DNA from: an uncultured Collinsella sp.
GTDB taxonomy: Bacteria > Actinomycetota > Coriobacteriia > Coriobacteriales > Coriobacteriaceae
Direction: 5' to 3'
DNA: 8,339 nucleotides
Assembly (NCBI GenBank): GCA_902489295.1
Contig: CABTZM010000088.1
Location: 1-8,339, forward strand
The notes under the pieces were generated by a model that was not told where the DNA came from, ran no database searches, and saw nothing but the letters and a program-made list of their open reading frames with translations. Numbering within the stretch: position 1 is the first letter of the stretch; each line of letters opens with the position of its first letter. A program made the position numbers and the translations under genes. Positions 5,598 to 8,339 of the stretch are shown one piece after another.

Positions 5598-7574
5598 ATG
5601 GCGATTCGGACGATGGGGCCGAGCGGACAATACGAGACTGGATTGGATGCTGCCGGTGCGGCGCTGCCCGAGCTGCTGGCGCCGGCGGGCGGACTCGACC
5701 AGATGCTTGCGGCCATCGCCGCGGGTGCCGATGCCATCTATGCGGGGTTGGGCGGCTTTAACGCCCGTGTGAGCGCCCATGGCTTTACGGATGACGAGTT
5801 TGCGCGCGGCTGCGCCGTGGCGCATGCCCATGGCGTGCGCGTGTACGTGACGCTCAACGTTTTTGTGTTCGACGACGAGTTGGCCGATGCCGTGGCGCTG
5901 GGGGCGCATGCGCTGGAGCTGGGCGCCGATGCCTTGATCGTGGCGGATGCCGGGCTGGCTTGCGCACTGCGCGCGGCGATTCCCGGGGTCGAGATTCACC
6001 TGTCCACGCAGGCGGGCGTCCATAGCGAGGGTGCCGTGCGACTGGCGGCCGGCGAGTTGGGAGTCGAGCGCGTGACGACCGCGCGCGAGCTGACGGTCGA
6101 CGAGATTGCTGCGCTGTGCGCCACGGGCGTGCCGATTGAGGTTTTCTGCCACGGTGCCATATGCATCGGTTACTCGGGCGCCTGTGAGTTCTCGGCCCTG
6201 CGGCGCGCTCGCTCTGCGATGCGCGGTGACTGCACGCAACCGTGCCGCTTGGCGTACGACCTGGTTGACGAGGCAGGGGAGAGCGTTGTTTCCGTTGAGG
6301 GCGACCGCCTGCTGTGCCCACGTGACTATCTGGGCATTGCGCACCTGCCCGAGCTCGTTGCCGCCGGCGTGGCGTCGCTCAAGATCGAGGGGCGCATGAA
6401 GAATCCCGACTACGTGTTCAACGTAGTGCGGGTGTGGCGCCGGGCGCTCGATATGGTGCGCGATGACGCGTGGGAGCCCGACGTCGTGGCGGAGCTTGAG
6501 CGTGAGCTGGGTAGGTCGTTCAACCGCGGGTTCACCGATGCGTATCTGCGGGGGAGATCGGGTGCCGAGCTCATGAGCTTTGAGCGTGCGATTAACCAGG
6601 GCGTGCGCGTGGGCCACTTGGTGGCGGTGGGTCACGAAGAGGTGACGGTTGAGCTTGATGCCGCCGTGGCGGCGGGCGATACGCTCGAAATCCGATTTTA
6701 CCCGGGTGCCGACGCGCGTCCCGATGTGCCCAAGCGCTGGCCACAGGTGCCTTGCCCCGTGGATGCCGCTGCGGGAGAGCGCATCGTCGTGCATTGCAAA
6801 CGTAAGGTGGACGCGGGCTGCGAGGTCTATCTGATTCGCAGCGCCGGCGTGCTGGATCAGACGGCGGCGGTGTTGGAGCGCATGCGGGCCGAGGCGGATG
6901 CGATTGCGCCCGTTGCGCGTGCCGTTGAGGTGCTGCCCTTTGAGGACGTTGCGGTGGATAGCGGTGCGTCGCCGGAGTTGGTGGGGTCGGCGGGGCCGGC
7001 AAAGCGCGAGGATTTTGCTCGTATGGTCTTTGCCTGGGAGCTGATGGATGTGGGTCCGCGCGATGAGCGAGATCTGTCCGATACAACGGTGGTGCTCGAC
7101 GAAGTGTGCCGCGCGGGCGACGCCGAGCGGACTCGGGCGCTTATGCAGCGTGCCGGGCGCGTCGTCTGCCGCAATCTGGGACAAGTGGCGATGGCCCGCG
7201 AGCTGGGCACAACGTTTGACGTGGCGGCGCCGGTGTTCTGTGCCAATCGGGCCACGCTTACCTGGCTGCGCGGACTCGGTGCGGGGCGGGTGTGCTTGTC
7301 GGCCGAGTTGCTCGGCAATGATGCGGAGCGCGTTACCGAGCTTGCCGCTTGTCCCGGTGTCTTGGGGCCTGTCGACGCCGAGCATCCCGAGCTCATGGTA
7401 TGCGAGCATTGCCTGCTGACCGCAGAGGGGCCTTGTGCCACCGATGCGACGGGGCGGGTCCATTGCCGGGATTGCGCTCGTCGCCAGCAGACACGCTCTT
7501 TGGTCGAGCGCGATGGCACGCGTCTGCCGGTCGCTGTCGACGCATGCGGCAGGACGAGGATTTTCCTGTCGTAG
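5598..7574 (+). CDS. U32 family protein, RlhA/TrhP-like (RNA hydroxylation; annotated as peptidase/collagenase)
   Basis: U32 proteins were named peptidases, but characterised members (TrhP, RlhA, UbiU/UbiV) take part in hydroxylation of tRNA, 23S rRNA or ubiquinone precursors, several with an iron-sulfur cluster. The 658-residue product opens with ELLAPAGGLDQMLAAIAAGADAIYAG (25-50), the start of a TIM-like barrel. It carries the family signature EVFCHGAICIGYSGACEFS (181-199) and GDCTQPCRLAY (210-220), then CPRDYLGI and SLKIEGRMKNPDY (260-272). Cys184, 189, 196, 212, 216 and 240 are candidate cluster ligands. A middle domain (about 330-410) and a second barrel-like domain (490-600) lead to a Cys-rich end: C602-x2-C605, C613, C623-x2-C626, C650. 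Length is close to RlhA (about 650). ATG 5598 is chosen for AAGGAG seven bases upstream; an in-frame ATG at 5571 lacks a site. It is a single gene between a divergent PBP gene and tyrS. The family is sure, the substrate is not. Confidence 0.9.
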   Translation: MAIRTMGPSGQYETGLDAAGAALPELLAPAGGLDQMLAAIAAGADAIYAGLGGFNARVSAHGFTDDEFARGCAVAHAHGVRVYVTLNVFVFDDELADAVALGAHALELGADALIVADAGLACALRAAIPGVEIHLSTQAGVHSEGAVRLAAGELGVERVTTARELTVDEIAALCATGVPIEVFCHGAICIGYSGACEFSALRRARSAMRGDCTQPCRLAYDLVDEAGESVVSVEGDRLLCPRDYLGIAHLPELVAAGVASLKIEGRMKNPDYVFNVVRVWRRALDMVRDDAWEPDVVAELERELGRSFNRGFTDAYLRGRSGAELMSFERAINQGVRVGHLVAVGHEEVTVELDAAVAAGDTLEIRFYPGADARPDVPKRWPQVPCPVDAAAGERIVVHCKRKVDAGCEVYLIRSAGVLDQTAAVLERMRAEADAIAPVARAVEVLPFEDVAVDSGASPELVGSAGPAKREDFARMVFAWELMDVGPRDERDLSDTTVVLDEVCRAGDAERTRALMQRAGRVVCRNLGQVAMARELGTTFDVAAPVFCANRATLTWLRGLGAGRVCLSAELLGNDAERVTELAACPGVLGPVDAEHPELMVCEHCLLTAEGPCATDATGRVHCRDCARRQQTRSLVERDGTRLPVAVDACGRTRIFLS

Positions 7575-7593
7575 GTGCCGCGCCGCGTCAGTT

Positions 7594-7602
7594 TGTTATC
7601 AT
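7594..7602 (+). promoter_or_regulatory. Candidate tyrS promoter (extended -10)
   Basis: TGTTATCAT fits the extended -10 pattern TGnTATAAT with one mismatch. The -35 position (about 7574-7579) is poor, which an extended -10 can tolerate. The start would be near 7608, giving a leader of about 60 bases. No terminator for the U32 gene is visible before it, so read-through is also possible. Confidence 0.4.
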
Positions 7603-7622
7603 ATGAGAGTTTATGGACTTCC

Positions 7623-7649
7623 AGCACCGCCGTATCCGGCGAGGGTGCT
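7623..7649 (+). promoter_or_regulatory. Leader hairpin before tyrS
   Basis: AGCACC (7623-7628) pairs with GGTGCT (7644-7649); inside, GCCG (7629-7632) pairs with CGGC (7637-7640) around a TATC loop. The result is ten base pairs with a three-base bulge (GAG, 7641-7643). It ends five bases before the Shine-Dalgarno and lacks a T run, so it is not a terminator. The pairing is seen; a regulatory role is only possible. Confidence 0.45.
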
Positions 7650-7654
7650 ATAGC

Positions 7655-7663
7655 AAAAGGAGG
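7655..7663 (+). promoter_or_regulatory. tyrS ribosome binding site
   Basis: AAAAGGAGG is a near-perfect Shine-Dalgarno seven bases before the ATG at 7671, in line with strong expression. Confidence 0.9.
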
Positions 7664-7670
7664 ATACCCA

Positions 7671-8339
7671 ATGCTGTCTGTCGACGAGCAAATGCGTATC
7701 ATCACCTCGGGCGCCGCTAAGATCGTCCCCGAGGCCGACCTTCGCAAGAAGCTTGAGAAGGGCGAGCCCCTCAACATCAAGCTCGGCGTCGATCCCACCA
7801 GCCCCGACCTGCACCTGGGCCATGCCGTGCCCCTACGCAAGATGCGTCAGTTCCAGGACCTGGGCCACAACGTCACCCTCATCATCGGCAACGGTACCGC
7901 GCTGATCGGCGACCCCTCGGGCAAGAACTCCACGCGTCCTCAGCTTTCGCAGGAGCAGATCGAGGCCAACGCCGAGACCTACGTGAGCCAGGCCATGAAA
8001 ATCCTGGATCCCGAGAAGACAACCATCGTGCACAACGGCGACTGGATCCTGTCGATGGATCTGGCCGGCCTGCTGCAGGTGTGCTCCAAGTTCACCGTCG
8101 CCCGCATTCTCGAGCGCGACGACTTTACCAAGCGCTACCAGTCCCAGACGCCGATTGCCCTGCACGAGTTCCTGTACCCCGTGATGCAGGCCTTCGACTC
8201 CGTGCAGATCAAGGCCGACGTCGAGATGGGCGGCACCGACCAGCTCTTCAACCTGCTCGCCGGCCGCGAGCTCATGGAGAAGATGGGCATGGAGCCGCAG
8301 ATCGCGCTCACCATGCCGCTGCTCGAGGGCACCGATGGC
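7671..8339 (+). CDS. tyrS: Tyrosyl-tRNA synthetase, N-terminal part (3' end outside window)
   Basis: TyrRS charges tRNA-Tyr with tyrosine in the cytoplasm using ATP. The window contains the first 223 codons without a stop. Class I features are visible: KLGVDPTSPDLHLGH (37-51) with the HIGH-type motif HLGH (48-51), then IIGNGTALIGDPSGKNSTRP (71-90). Further along come LHEFLYPVMQAFDSV (164-178) and GGTDQLFN (187-194), the tyrosine-binding segment. The KMSKS loop and the RNA-binding C-terminus lie beyond the window. The spacing and wording of these motifs fit the TyrZ-like subgroup better than the E. coli TyrS type, as far as memory allows. Codon use is strongly biased (aag, ctc, gcc, atc), as in rplQ. 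The start is fixed by a strong Shine-Dalgarno. No T-box leader is present in the 96 bases upstream. Confidence 0.95.
   Translation, partial: MLSVDEQMRIITSGAAKIVPEADLRKKLEKGEPLNIKLGVDPTSPDLHLGHAVPLRKMRQFQDLGHNVTLIIGNGTALIGDPSGKNSTRPQLSQEQIEANAETYVSQAMKILDPEKTTIVHNGDWILSMDLAGLLQVCSKFTVARILERDDFTKRYQSQTPIALHEFLYPVMQAFDSVQIKADVEMGGTDQLFNLLAGRELMEKMGMEPQIALTMPLLEGTDG

Noticed and set aside
5562..7463. A 633-codon open frame on the minus strand opposite the U32 gene
   Set aside because: It lies wholly antisense to a clear family member, has no recognisable domain, and its His/Arg/Ala-rich composition is the usual product of reading high-GC coding DNA backwards.
7575..7670. T-box riboswitch before tyrS
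   Set aside because: The space is under 100 bases and lacks the conserved T-box sequence and a terminator; the GAGGGTGC at 7641 is only a partial resemblance.
1..8339. A new defence, mobile or biosynthetic system
   Set aside because: All long genes belong to familiar families. No transposase, integrase, direct-repeat array, toxin-antitoxin pair or tRNA-flanked island is visible.

Overview
The window is an ordinary-looking stretch of chromosome from a moderately high-GC Gram-positive bacterium. The Ala/Lys/Pro/Glu-rich tail on ribosomal protein L17, the class A penicillin-binding protein with a long Thr/Gly/Pro tail, strong purine-rich ribosome binding sites and the overall gene set suggest an actinobacterium. 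My best guess is the class Coriobacteriia, possibly Collinsella; this rests on memory of gene content, not on a search.

Layout, left to right. (1) Positions 1-369 hold the 3' part of rplQ (L17), closed by a strong UUCG-loop terminator. (2) truA (tRNA pseudouridine synthase) follows within about 90 bases of the rplQ stop. A candidate promoter overlaps the rplQ stop codon and would start transcription inside the terminator stem. (3) After 161 bases comes a divergent GT2-like glycosyltransferase gene that starts with TTG; a possible 13-codon leader frame ends one base before that start. (4) After 132 bases carrying two inverted repeats comes argR, an arginine-repressor-family regulator with its own terminator. 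(5) On the minus strand, convergent with argR, lies a full-length class A PBP (transglycosylase plus transpeptidase) with its own 14-bp-stem terminator. (6) Divergent from the PBP, on the plus strand, is a 658-residue U32 family protein of the RlhA/TrhP type, thought to act in RNA hydroxylation. (7) The window ends inside tyrS (tyrosyl-tRNA synthetase), which has a candidate extended -10 promoter, a bulged leader hairpin and a near-perfect Shine-Dalgarno.

How the genes fit together: the set is mostly translation and RNA modification (rplQ, truA, U32 protein, tyrS), with cell-envelope genes (GT2-like enzyme, PBP) and one regulator. Apart from the possible truA-glycosyltransferase pair, each gene appears to be its own transcription unit. 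No arginine gene lies next to argR.

I found no mobile element, CRISPR array, tRNA or rRNA gene, and no new multi-gene system. The points that merit a second look are small: the promoter-in-terminator arrangement, a substitution in the ArgR arginine-binding motif together with an ARG-box-like palindrome in front of the gene, the low-complexity PBP tail and a cysteine pair near the PBP active site, the cysteine pattern of the U32 protein, and the leader structures before the glycosyltransferase and tyrS. No gene-free stretch exceeds about 185 bases.
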